From Gammaproteobacteria bacterium (GTDB lineage: Bacteria; Pseudomonadota; Gammaproteobacteria; Xanthomonadales; Xanthomonadaceae), in NCBI GenBank assembly GCA_025352045.1, contig JANXUD010000136.1, positions 1-64,000 on the forward strand: DNA of 64,000 nucleotides, in the 5' to 3' direction. The notes beneath the pieces were generated by a model that worked only from the letters and a program-made list of their open reading frames with translations, had not been told where the DNA came from and searched no databases. This document shows positions 33,826 to 41,524 of this stretch, piece by piece. The translations under genes and the position numbers were made by a program. Within the stretch, counting starts at the first letter, position 1; each line of letters begins with the position of its first letter.

Positions 33826-34722
33826 ATGAGCCAATCGCGGCCGCTCACGATCCTGTTCGCCGATGTCAGCGGCAGCACCCGGCTGTTCGAATCCCGCGGT
33901 GACGTCGAGGCCCGGCGCCTGATCGCCTCGGTGCTGGACGCGCTCAGCGTGATCTGCCGCCAGTACGGCGGCCACGTGGTCAAGACCATCGGCGACGAGG
34001 TCATGTGCACGCTGCCGGGGCCGCTGGACGGCCTGCTGGCCGCCTGCGACATGCAGCGCAAGATGTCGCGCGACGTCAATTTCATCCGCGACAACCTCGC
34101 CGTCCGCATCGGCCTCCACCACGGCAATGCCCTGGAAGAGAACGACGATGTGTTCGGCGACGCGGTGAATGTCGCGGCGCGCATGACCTCGCTGGCCAAG
34201 CGCGAGCAGATCGTCACCACGGCCTCCACCGTCGCCGCCGCCAGCGGCCGGCTGCCCGAGACGCGCAGCCTGGGCCGCGCCCGGGTCAGCGGCAAGTTGC
34301 TGCCGATCGAAATCGTGGACGTGGTCTGGCAGGAGGACACCTCCGGCATGACCATGGTGCAGAGCGCGATCCGGCTGGGCGATGCACAACAACCCAGCGG
34401 CGCGCGCCTGACCTTGCGCCACCGCGGCAAGCTGATCGAACTCACCGAGACCTCGGAGCCCTTCATGATGGGCCGCGAGGCGGGCAACCACCTGGTGGTC
34501 GAGGCGGACTGGGTCAGCCGCACGCATGCGCAGATCGAATTCCGCCGCGGCCATTTCATGATCGCGGACCGCTCCACCAATGCCACTTACGTGTGCATCG
34601 GCAAGGATCCGGAACTGCGCGTGCACCGGGACGAGATCCACCTGCGCCAGTCCGGCAGCATCAGCATGGGCCAGGCCGGCGCGGTCAACACCCACGACCT
34701 GATCCACTTCGAAGCGCGCTGA
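33826..34722 (+). CDS. Class III adenylate cyclase with C-terminal FHA domain
   Basis: A 298-residue cytoplasmic signalling protein. Residues about 1-165 are a class III nucleotide cyclase: FADVSGSTRLFE with the first metal Asp, VKTIGDEVMC with the second, and FGDAVNVAARM with the transition-state Asn/Arg. Residues about 195-298 are an FHA domain (FMMGREAGNHLVV, SRTHAQIEF) that binds phosphothreonine peptides. It should make cAMP (or cGMP) under control of a Ser/Thr kinase partner, not found nearby. The start rests on the close TATACT and the family N terminus. Confidence 0.9.
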   Translation: MSQSRPLTILFADVSGSTRLFESRGDVEARRLIASVLDALSVICRQYGGHVVKTIGDEVMCTLPGPLDGLLAACDMQRKMSRDVNFIRDNLAVRIGLHHGNALEENDDVFGDAVNVAARMTSLAKREQIVTTASTVAAASGRLPETRSLGRARVSGKLLPIEIVDVVWQEDTSGMTMVQSAIRLGDAQQPSGARLTLRHRGKLIELTETSEPFMMGREAGNHLVVEADWVSRTHAQIEFRRGHFMIADRSTNATYVCIGKDPELRVHRDEIHLRQSGSISMGQAGAVNTHDLIHFEAR

Positions 34723-34786
34723 CGGTCGGGGCCGCCGGCCAGGCGTCAGCCTGCTGAAGGCCAGCCGCGATCGATCCCGGGCAGGA

Positions 34787-35695
34787 TCAGCGACGCGCCT
34801 TGATCTGCAACCCGGAGGACGGCTGGACCACGACCGGCGCACCCGGCGCAGTCGGCGGGGCCGTCGCCGTCGGGGCCAGGCTCCGGCCCGGCATCGGGGC
34901 ATAGCCGAACACGCCGCGCAACAGGCGCTCGTTGCCGACATAGTCGCCGGCGGTGGCCGCGACGAACTGGCTCGCGCCGATCTCGTCGAGTACGTCATGC
35001 GCCGTCGCATCGTGGTTCAGGCGGATGAGTGCGTCGGCCACCTTCTTGCGCACGTCCGCGGGCACCTTGGCACTGGCCGAGAAGCCGCGGCCGACGAAGT
35101 CGCGCGACGTCGCCACCGAACTCAGGTTGGGATAGGTCTGGGCGATGTAGCCGGGCACCATGGCGCCGTCGGTTTCGCCGGCGAACACCATTTCCACGCC
35201 GTCCTTCCAGCTGGCGGCGACCGACTGGATTTCCGGCTGCGCGATCGGGTTCTTGTACAACTCGCCGAGCAGCAGGTAGCCCAGGCTGGGCGCGGACATG
35301 CTGGCGATGCGCCGGCCGATCAGGCCGTTGGCACCGCCCGCGACATTGCTGGAGTCCACCAGCAGGACGAACTTGGTGGGATCGGCGACGCGGGCCAGCG
35401 GGATGAAGCGCTGGTGGTTGATGCGGTAGTCGGTGAAGTGCGCTTCCTCGAAGGCGAAGTCCACCGGCGTGTCGCCGCGCAGGTCGCGCCAGAACACGTG
35501 GTAGTTGGCCGAGGTGCGCAGGACGAACTTCAGCCCGGTCGCCTTGCTCAGGTAAGTGAGCAGGGGCTGGTACACCTGCTGCGCCTGGGCCGGCGGATAG
35601 TTCGGCTCGACGCTGACGGTGTAGTCGGCGGCCGTCGCGGCCCCGGCAAACAGGCCGACCAGCACTGCCACCGCGGAAATTGCGTACTTTTTCAT
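34787..35695 (-). CDS. PhnD-like phosphate/phosphonate periplasmic binding protein
   Basis: A 302-residue exported solute-binding protein. The signal peptide is MKKYAISAVAVLVGLFAGAATA. The PhnD-type fold shows VEPNYPPAQAQQVYQPLLTYLSKATGLKF at the start and DFAFEEAHFTDYRI, with a Pro-rich tail after residue 265. GGGGAG upstream supports ATG 35695. No permease or ATPase gene is adjacent, so it may serve a distant transporter or act as a sensor's binding domain. The ligand is unknown. Confidence 0.8.
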   Translation of the reverse strand: MKKYAISAVAVLVGLFAGAATAADYTVSVEPNYPPAQAQQVYQPLLTYLSKATGLKFVLRTSANYHVFWRDLRGDTPVDFAFEEAHFTDYRINHQRFIPLARVADPTKFVLLVDSSNVAGGANGLIGRRIASMSAPSLGYLLLGELYKNPIAQPEIQSVAASWKDGVEMVFAGETDGAMVPGYIAQTYPNLSSVATSRDFVGRGFSASAKVPADVRKKVADALIRLNHDATAHDVLDEIGASQFVAATAGDYVGNERLLRGVFGYAPMPGRSLAPTATAPPTAPGAPVVVQPSSGLQIKARR

Positions 35696-35778
35696 GATGG
35701 AAAAGCTCCCCTGAGGCAGCGGGTATAGCAGGTCGGCGCCGCTGCGCCAATCGCGCGTGTGCGGGGCCGTGAAGCCGG

Positions 35779-36729
35779 TCACAGCGGGCGTTGCAGGCCT
35801 TCATCAAGCCGGACGGGCCACGCCGGATGGCCGCCGGACTGCAGCGTCGCGGCATGATCAAAGTCGCCTAGGACGCCTAGCGCAAGTCGACCCTGCGCGT
35901 CTGCGCAGACGATACTCCCCAGGGACTGTTCGTCCTGGCCACGGACATCGGCGCCTGGCGCCAGGGCCTCGCCCGTGACCAGGTGCAGGCTGCGCTTTGC
36001 CTGCCCGAGGTAATGCGTGCGCGCGACGATTTCCTGTCCCGGATAGCAACCCTTGGACAGGCTGTAGGCGTGCAGGCGTTGCAGCGAAAGCATCTGGGGC
36101 GTCCATTTCTCCCGTTGCGACGCAGGCAGGCGCGGCAGGCCGTAGCGCAGGTCATGTTCCATCCAGGCACCCGCTCCGGTGGACGGTGGGCCTGCGTCGG
36201 CTGGCATGGCGGCGATGGACTCGCGGGACAGGTGCATGCGACGACCGCCGGCCATGTCGAGCGTCCACGTGCCATCGTTGCCAAGCAGGGCCTTGTCTGC
36301 GTCGACACGCGGCTCGGCATTCGCGTCGACATTCGCGTCGACATTCGCGTCGCCTGGAGCATCGGCCGTCGCGAACTCGCCCAGCACATGCCAGCCTGCG
36401 CCAGCGTCGACACGGACCTTGCTCCGGAACACGTAGCGCTGCAACGCGGCACCAAGCTCGGCCGCGGGCAGGTCAGGTACGACCAGGACGAACGTCGCCT
36501 CGCCCGTGCGCAACAGCGCGAAGAGCGCGTGAAGGCGTCCCTTGGGGTTGAGCCAGCCATTCCATTGCCACTGCCGCGGCTGCAGGGCGCGGACGTCGTT
36601 CATCGTCTGCGCCTGCAGGAAAGCAGCCGAATCCGCGCCATCGACGGCCAGCACGCTCCATCCCGGGAGTGCAAAACGCCCGCGCGGGAACTGCATCTGC
36701 TTGTACGCAGAGGGGTCGGGACTTAACAT
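35779..36729 (-). CDS. ygfZ: Folate-binding protein YgfZ
   Basis: A 316-residue GcvT-fold protein that uses tetrahydrofolate and aids Fe-S cluster enzyme assembly and repair. The signature KGCYPGQEIVARTHYLG is near residue 230 (KGCYTGQE in E. coli), and the N terminus has LAVDGADSAAFLQAQTMNDV. The middle contains an inserted DANVDANVDANAEP run from a 12-bp tandem repeat. ATG 36729 is used; the track's 290-residue extension is antisense shadow. It is divergent from the SDHAF4 gene, which fits since SdhB is a client class. Confidence 0.92.
   Translation of the reverse strand: MLSPDPSAYKQMQFPRGRFALPGWSVLAVDGADSAAFLQAQTMNDVRALQPRQWQWNGWLNPKGRLHALFALLRTGEATFVLVVPDLPAAELGAALQRYVFRSKVRVDAGAGWHVLGEFATADAPGDANVDANVDANAEPRVDADKALLGNDGTWTLDMAGGRRMHLSRESIAAMPADAGPPSTGAGAWMEHDLRYGLPRLPASQREKWTPQMLSLQRLHAYSLSKGCYPGQEIVARTHYLGQAKRSLHLVTGEALAPGADVRGQDEQSLGSIVCADAQGRLALGVLGDFDHAATLQSGGHPAWPVRLDEGLQRPL
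36319..36352. repeat. 12-bp tandem repeat inside ygfZ
   Basis: ATTCGCGTCGAC occurs twice in full with a third partial copy. On the coding strand it encodes repeated Val-Asp-Ala-Asn in a loop of YgfZ, keeping frame. Confidence 0.8.
36724..36729 (+). promoter_or_regulatory. -10 box TAACAT of the SDHAF4-sdh operon
   Basis: TAACAT, GTGCGG, ATG 36736. The six-base gap matches other candidate leaderless starts here. The hexamer overlaps the ygfZ start codon on the other strand. On the minus strand TATCAT at 36753-36758 could serve ygfZ. Confidence 0.45.
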
Positions 36730-36735
36730 GTGCGG

Positions 36736-36990
36736 ATGGTGTCCAACCCGCAGATGATAGGCCAAGTCGAGCCGGACGCAGCCGTGGGCGCCAGCGACGC
36801 GGAGCAGGCGACGGCGGCACCAATGCGGCACCTCGAGGCGGCCGGCGCCGTTGTTCAATCCGACCTGCCGACATCCGAGCTTTCGCCACCCGACCTTTCG
36901 CCACGAAACCTTTCGCCACCCGACCCGCCGCGACTCGATCCGACCCGTTACGGTGACTGGGAACGCAACGGACGCTGCATCGACTTCTGA
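36736..36990 (+). CDS. SDHAF4 / DUF1674 succinate dehydrogenase assembly factor
   Basis: An 84-residue protein whose C terminus, LDPTRYGDWERNGRCIDF, is the diagnostic DUF1674/SDHAF4 motif. SDHAF4 binds flavinylated SdhA, guards the FAD and promotes SdhA-SdhB joining. It sits 33 bases before sdhC, so it probably leads the operon. The N-terminal 55 residues are low-complexity and include three in-frame LSPPD-type pentapeptides. Start choice is uncertain: GTG 36730, ATG 36736 (preferred for its TAACAT) or ATG 36754. Confidence 0.82.
   Translation: MVSNPQMIGQVEPDAAVGASDAEQATAAPMRHLEAAGAVVQSDLPTSELSPPDLSPRNLSPPDPPRLDPTRYGDWERNGRCIDF
36880..36924. repeat. 15-bp tandem repeat inside the SDHAF4 gene
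   Basis: CTTTCGCCACCCGAC, CTTTCGCCACGAAAC and CTTTCGCCACCCGAC lie head to tail. As 15 is a multiple of three, they encode LSPPD, LSPRN, LSPPD in the disordered N-terminal part. Confidence 0.85.
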
Positions 36991-37023
36991 TCGCCAACGC
37001 GATCTCCCACCCACGAGTACACG

Positions 37024-37422
37024 ATGGCCGCGCATCCACGTCCCTTGTCCCCACACCTGCAGGTGTACACCCAGCCGTTGACGGCCGGCGCCATGTCCAT
37101 CGTGCATCGCATCACCGGCGGCATCCTCGCCGTCGGCGCGTTTGGCCTGGTCGCCTGGCTGCTTGCAGTCGCCGGCGGGAGCGACGCCTTCACGCGTTTC
37201 GGCGCCGTCGCCGGCTCGTGGCCCGGGGTCGTCGCGCTCGGCCTGGTCGCGGCGTCGCTCGCCTACCACCTGCTCAATGGCCTGCGACACCTGTTCTGGG
37301 ACATGGGCAAGGGATTCGACCTGCCGCGCAGCCATGCGTCGGGCCTGGCCGTGCTCGCGCTGTCGATCGTCCTCGCGGCGGCGCTGGTGTACGCGGGGCT
37401 GCGCGCGGGAGGGCTGGCATGA
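37024..37422 (+). CDS. sdhC: Succinate dehydrogenase cytochrome b556 subunit
   Basis: A 132-residue inner-membrane anchor of complex II with three membrane helices. Hallmarks are RPLSPHLQVY at the N terminus, SIVHRITGG by the quinone site, and YHLLNGLRHLFWDMGKGFD with the haem-ligand His. With SdhD it binds haem b and reduces ubiquinone. The stop overlaps the sdhD start as ATGA. Confidence 0.95.
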   Translation: MAAHPRPLSPHLQVYTQPLTAGAMSIVHRITGGILAVGAFGLVAWLLAVAGGSDAFTRFGAVAGSWPGVVALGLVAASLAYHLLNGLRHLFWDMGKGFDLPRSHASGLAVLALSIVLAAALVYAGLRAGGLA

Positions 37423-37796
37423 GCCTGCGTGATCCACTGGCGACCGCCCGCGGCCTGGGCTCGGCAAAGGACGGCACCGGCCACTGGTGGACGCAGCGCC
37501 TGACCGCGCTTGCCTTGCTGCTGCTAACGCCGTGGTTCGCGTGGCTGGTCCTGGGCCTGGTCGGCGCCGACCAGGGCACGACGCGCGCGGCGCTTGCACA
37601 GCCGCTCACCGCGTCCCTGCTGCTCGCCTTCCTCGTCTCGCTGTTCTGGCACGCCCAGCTCGGGATGCAGGTCATCATCGAGGACTACGTGCATGGCTGG
37701 CTGGAAGTCGCCTTGCAGGTCGCGATCAAGTTCGCCTACGCCTTCGCCACGCTCGCCTCCGCGCTCGCGCTGGGCCGCATCGTCTTCACGGCCTGA
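37419..37796 (+). CDS. sdhD: Succinate dehydrogenase membrane anchor subunit
   Basis: A 125-residue membrane anchor, MSLRDPLATARGLGSAKDGTGHWW at the start, three hydrophobic helices, and HAQLGMQVIIEDYVHGW carrying the haem/quinone-side residues. The track's upstream extension is the sdhC frame shadow; ATG 37419 overlaps the sdhC stop. It pairs with SdhC in complex II. Confidence 0.94.
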   Translation: MSLRDPLATARGLGSAKDGTGHWWTQRLTALALLLLTPWFAWLVLGLVGADQGTTRAALAQPLTASLLLAFLVSLFWHAQLGMQVIIEDYVHGWLEVALQVAIKFAYAFATLASALALGRIVFTA

Positions 37797-37802
37797 GCCG
37801 GG

Positions 37803-37808
37803 GATAAT
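37803..37808 (+). promoter_or_regulatory. Possible internal -10 (GATAAT) before sdhA
   Basis: GATAAT lies nine bases before the sdhA ATG in an unusually AT-rich 17-base patch, GATAATTAAATACGC. No ribosome site is seen. It may be an internal start-proximal promoter, or only a reduced-structure translation start. Confidence 0.3.
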
Positions 37809-37817
37809 TAAATACGC

Positions 37818-39608
37818 ATGAGCGCCTACAAGATCACCGAACACAAGTACGACATGGTCGTGGTCGGCGCCGGCGGCGCCGGCTTGCGCGCCACCTTCGG
37901 CCTCGCGGCCAAGGGCCTGCAGACGGCCTGCATCACCAAGGTCTTCCCGACCCGGTCGCATACCGTCGCGGCGCAGGGCGGCATTTCCGCCGCGCTCGGC
38001 AACATGGGCGAGGACGACTGGCGCTACCACTTCTTCGATACGGTCAAGGGCTCGGACTGGCTGGGCGACCAGGACGCGATCGAGTACATGTGCCGCGAGG
38101 CCATCCCCGCGATCATCGAACTCGAGCACTACGGGGTGCCGTTCTCGCGCACCGACGAGGGCAAGATCTACCAGCGCCCGTTCGGCGGCATGACCACGAA
38201 GTACGGCGAAGGCCCACCGGCCCAGCGCACCTGCGCCGCCGCCGACCGCACCGGCCACGCGATCCTGCACACGCTCTACCAGCAGTCGCTCAAGCACGAT
38301 GCCAAGTTCTTCATCGAGTACTTCGCGCTGGACCTGATCATGGACAGCGAGGGCGCCTGCAAGGGCGTGCTGGCGCTGGACATGGCCGAAGGCTCGCTGC
38401 ACCTGTTCCGCGCCCAGGGCACGGTGCTGGCGACCGGTGGCTACGGCCGCGCCTATTTCTCCGCGACGTCCGCGCACACCTGCACCGGCGACGGCGGCGG
38501 CATGGCGCTGCGCGCGGGCCTGCCGCTGCAGGACATGGAGTTCGTCCAGTTCCACCCGACCGGCATCTATGGCGCCGGCTGCCTGATCACCGAGGGCGTG
38601 CGCGGCGAAGGCGGCATCCTGCGCAATTCCGACGGCGAGCGCTTCATGGAGCGCTACGCGCCCAGCGTGAAGGACCTGGCGCCACGCGACATGGTCAGCC
38701 GCTCGATGACCATCGAGATCCGCGAGGGCAGGGGCGTGGGCCCGCTGAAGGACCACATCAACCTCGACCTGACCCACCTGGACCCGGCGATCATCCACGA
38801 GAAGCTGCCGGGCATCTCCGAGACCGCGAAGATCTTCGCGGGCGTCGACGTCACCCGCCAGCCGATCCCGGTGCTGCCGACCGTGCACTACAACATGGGC
38901 GGGCTGCAGACCAATTACCACGGCGAAGTCGTGACCCTGAAGGACGGCAATCCGGACAGCGTCGTACCGGGCCTGTACGCGATCGGCGAGGCGGCCTGCG
39001 TGTCGGTGCACGGCGCCAACCGCCTGGGATCCAACTCGCTGCTCGACCTTGTCGTGTTCGGCCGAGCGGTGGCCAACCGCTGCGCCGAGACGATCCGCCC
39101 GTCCATGCCGCACAGCACGCTGGCGGCCAGCGCCTGCGACAAGTCGCTCGCCAACCTTGACACGCTTCGCAACGCCAACGGAGGAACGCCCACCGCGGTG
39201 ATCCGCGACCAGATGCAGCGGACGATGCAGAACGATGCGGCGGTGTTCCGCACCGGCGAAACCCTGGGGCAGGGCGTGGACAAGATCCGCCAGGTGCATG
39301 CCAGCTTCGCGGACGTGAAGGTATCGGACCGGTCGTTGATCTGGAATTCGGACCTCATCGAGACGATGGAGCTGCAGAACCTGCTGGGCCAGGCCGTGGC
39401 GACGATGGTGTCCGCCGAAAACCGCACCGAGTCCCGCGGCGCCCATGCGCGCGAGGATTTCCCGACCCGCAACGACGTGGACTGGATGAAGCACACCCTG
39501 TGCTGGGTGGACCACGAGGGCGGCACGCGCATCGACTATCGGCCGGTCCACCTGAGCGTGCTGTCGCAGGACGTCAGCGTCATCCCGCCGAAAGAACGCA
39601 AGTACTAA
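37818..39608 (+). CDS. sdhA: Succinate dehydrogenase flavoprotein subunit
   Basis: A 596-residue FAD subunit that oxidises succinate to fumarate. The dinucleotide loop is [12 protein letters not shown]. The covalent-FAD histidine is in [13 protein letters not shown] near residue 52. The active site shows [13 protein letters not shown] and a C-terminal R-rich [19 protein letters not shown]. It ends [11 protein letters not shown]-like ([12 protein letters not shown]), standard for the family. Its maturation factors SDHAF4 and SdhE are both encoded within the same run of genes. Confidence 0.97.
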   Translation: MSAYKITEHKYDMVVVGAGGAGLRATFGLAAKGLQTACITKVFPTRSHTVAAQGGISAALGNMGEDDWRYHFFDTVKGSDWLGDQDAIEYMCREAIPAIIELEHYGVPFSRTDEGKIYQRPFGGMTTKYGEGPPAQRTCAAADRTGHAILHTLYQQSLKHDAKFFIEYFALDLIMDSEGACKGVLALDMAEGSLHLFRAQGTVLATGGYGRAYFSATSAHTCTGDGGGMALRAGLPLQDMEFVQFHPTGIYGAGCLITEGVRGEGGILRNSDGERFMERYAPSVKDLAPRDMVSRSMTIEIREGRGVGPLKDHINLDLTHLDPAIIHEKLPGISETAKIFAGVDVTRQPIPVLPTVHYNMGGLQTNYHGEVVTLKDGNPDSVVPGLYAIGEAACVSVHGANRLGSNSLLDLVVFGRAVANRCAETIRPSMPHSTLAASACDKSLANLDTLRNANGGTPTAVIRDQMQRTMQNDAAVFRTGETLGQGVDKIRQVHASFADVKVSDRSLIWNSDLIETMELQNLLGQAVATMVSAENRTESRGAHAREDFPTRNDVDWMKHTLCWVDHEGGTRIDYRPVHLSVLSQDVSVIPPKERKY

Positions 39609-39617
39609 GGGCAAGCA

Positions 39618-40406
39618 ATGGCCGAGTTCACCCTCCCCAAGAATTCGAAGATCCGCAAGGGCCGCCACTTCCCGGCGCCCGCGGGCGCCAAGCGCGTGCG
39701 CAGCTTCAAGATCTACCGCTGGGATCCCGACACCGGCGAGAACCCGCGCACGGACACCTACGACGTCGACCTCGACAAATGCGGCCCGATGGTCCTGGAC
39801 GCGCTGATCAAGATCAAGAACGAGATCGACCCGACGCTGACGTTCCGGCGTTCCTGCCGCGAGGGCATCTGCGGCAGCTGCGCGATGAACATCGACGGCG
39901 GCAACACCCTGGCCTGCACCAAGGGCATCGGCGACTGCGGCAAGGCAGAAGTGCCGATCTATCCCCTGCCGCACATGCCGGTGGTCAAGGACCTGGTGCC
40001 CGACCTGACCCACATCTACGCGCAGTACGCCTCCATCCGCCCGTGGATCCGCACCCAGAGCGCGCCGCCGGCGGCGACCGAGCGCCTGCAGTCGAAGGAA
40101 GACCGCGCCAAGCTCGATGGCCTCTACGAATGCATCCTGTGCTTCTGCTGCTCGACCTCGTGCCCGAGCTACTGGTGGAACGGCGAGCGCTACCTCGGGC
40201 CCGCCGTGCTGCTGCAGGCGCATCGCTGGATCGTGGATTCCCGGGACGAGGACACCGGCGCGCGGCTGGATGACCTCGAAGATCCATTCAAGCTGTACCG
40301 CTGCCACACCATCATGAATTGCACGCGGACCTGTCCCAAGGGCCTGAACCCGGCCAAGGCAATCGGCGAGATCAAGCAGCTCATGCTGCAGCGCCGCGGC
40401 GCCTGA
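39618..40406 (+). CDS. sdhB: Succinate dehydrogenase iron-sulfur subunit
   Basis: A 262-residue electron-transfer subunit with three clusters: [2Fe-2S] at CREGICGSC with a later NTLAC, [4Fe-4S] at [11 protein letters not shown], and [3Fe-4S] at [17 protein letters not shown]. It wires FADH2 in SdhA to the quinone at SdhC/D. It follows sdhA by nine bases with no ribosome-site change. YgfZ, encoded upstream on the other strand, is known to assist Fe-S enzymes of this kind. Confidence 0.97.
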   Translation: MAEFTLPKNSKIRKGRHFPAPAGAKRVRSFKIYRWDPDTGENPRTDTYDVDLDKCGPMVLDALIKIKNEIDPTLTFRRSCREGICGSCAMNIDGGNTLACTKGIGDCGKAEVPIYPLPHMPVVKDLVPDLTHIYAQYASIRPWIRTQSAPPAATERLQSKEDRAKLDGLYECILCFCCSTSCPSYWWNGERYLGPAVLLQAHRWIVDSRDEDTGARLDDLEDPFKLYRCHTIMNCTRTCPKGLNPAKAIGEIKQLMLQRRGA

Positions 40407-40407
40407 C

Positions 40408-40827
40408 ATGGACTCCAACGCCATGCTGCTGCCGGTCTGCGCGATGGCCGGGATCACCTTCGTGGTCTGGGTACGCATGTACCTGGTGCGGATCCCGGAG
40501 ATGCGCCGGCGCCGGATCCATCCCCAGTCCGTGGCGACATCCGCCACCAAGGCCGGCGTCTTCGATGACACCCGCGCCAGCGACAACTTCGTCAACCTGT
40601 TCGAAGTGCCGGTGCTGTTCTACGTCGCCGTCTTCACGGCCATCCTCGGCGGCCTGGTCACGCCGCTGACGCTGGGACTGGCCTGGGTCTATGTCGGCTT
40701 GCGCGCGCTGCACAGCGCGGTGCAGTGCAGCTACAACAAGGTCATGCACCGCTTCACCATCTACTCGACCTCCTGCCTGGTCCTGCTCGCGCTCTGGCTG
40801 GACATGGCGCTGCACCTGGTCGGGTGA
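40408..40827 (+). CDS. MAPEG family membrane protein
   Basis: A 139-residue protein with four predicted membrane helices and the MAPEG-like RASDNFVNLFEVPVLFYVAV segment followed by YVGLRALHSAVQCSYNKVMHR. MAPEG proteins include glutathione transferases and related membrane enzymes; the substrate here is unknown. It starts two bases after sdhB and its TGA overlaps the GTG of sdhE, so it is inserted between the enzyme and its flavinylation factor in one transcript. Confidence 0.82.
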   Translation: MDSNAMLLPVCAMAGITFVVWVRMYLVRIPEMRRRRIHPQSVATSATKAGVFDDTRASDNFVNLFEVPVLFYVAVFTAILGGLVTPLTLGLAWVYVGLRALHSAVQCSYNKVMHRFTIYSTSCLVLLALWLDMALHLVG

Positions 40828-41087
40828 GCGAACAGGACGAATTGCGGGCCCTGCGCTGGCGCTGCCGGCGCGGCATGCGCGAACTCGACCAGTTGCTCAT
40901 CCGTTTCCTGGATCGCGATTGGCCGCTGGCGTCCGACAGCGAAAGAGGCGTCTTCCGACGGCTGCTGGATTGCGAGGACGATACGCTCTGGCACTGGTGC
41001 ATGGGCCTGTCGCGGCCCGCCGACCCGGAGCTTGACGCCCTTGTCCAAACAATCATCCGCGCAGCACCCGGCCCACTGCCGGCTTGA
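40824..41087 (+). CDS. sdhE: SdhE, FAD assembly factor
   Basis: An 87-residue helical protein of the SdhE/YgfY/Sdh5 family, which promotes covalent attachment of FAD to SdhA. The conserved surface motif RGMRELD (RGXXE) is near residue 14, followed by FLDRDWPLASDSERGVFRRLLDCEDDTLWHW, a typical SdhE body. GTG 40824 overlaps the MAPEG stop as GTGA; the track's upstream part belongs to another frame. Confidence 0.92.
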   Translation: MSEQDELRALRWRCRRGMRELDQLLIRFLDRDWPLASDSERGVFRRLLDCEDDTLWHWCMGLSRPADPELDALVQTIIRAAPGPLPA

Positions 41088-41508
41088 CTGGCGTCCCTCG
41101 CGCCTGCACTGCGCCGCGTTGGTGCTGCTCGGCGGCCTGGCGGCGGCGTCCTGCCTGCTGAGCGCGGCACCCCGGGCCTGGCGCATCGGCGCGGCCTTGC
41201 TGGCCTGCACCCAGGGCATCCGGCTGGCGCGCCGCGAGGGCGCGACGGCGCCACGGCAACTGCAGTTCTCCGCCGACTACCGCGTCCTACGCCTGGGCCC
41301 GCCGGGCCGCGCGCTGCGACTGGTACGGGTGCGGATCCATGTGCAGGGAACTCTGGCCAGCCTCTCGGGTCAGGACGAGGGCGGCCGGATCCACCGGCTG
41401 TCCTGGTGGCCCGACACGCTGGGCCCGGCGGGACGGCGGGTGCTCCGGCTTGCCGCCGGCACGCCGATCGCCGAAACCGGCCCCAGTCTTGCGACAATGC
41501 AGGGCTGA
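41041..41508 (+). CDS. YgfX-like membrane protein
   Basis: A 155-residue protein: a short cytoplasmic start, CRLDWRPSRLHCAALVLLGGL, two close membrane helices, and a C-terminal beta domain with LQFSADYRVLRLGPPG and LSWWPDTLGPAGRRVLRL. Its place right after sdhE and this layout match YgfX (CptA), described in E. coli as the partner of SdhE/CptB. No ATG is available. TTG 41041 has GGAG ten bases upstream; TTG 41032 is the track's choice. It overlaps the sdhE 3' end by 47 bases. Confidence 0.75.
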   Translation: MSKQSSAQHPAHCRLDWRPSRLHCAALVLLGGLAAASCLLSAAPRAWRIGAALLACTQGIRLARREGATAPRQLQFSADYRVLRLGPPGRALRLVRVRIHVQGTLASLSGQDEGGRIHRLSWWPDTLGPAGRRVLRLAAGTPIAETGPSLATMQG

Positions 41509-41524
41509 ACTCCCAAGGATGATC

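Noticed and set aside
37524-40595. 1023-residue minus-strand ORF opposite sdhD-sdhA-sdhB
   Set aside because: It is the exact antisense of strongly conserved genes. Composition is low-complexity His/Arg/Val/Gly with no domain, typical of third-position GC shadows.
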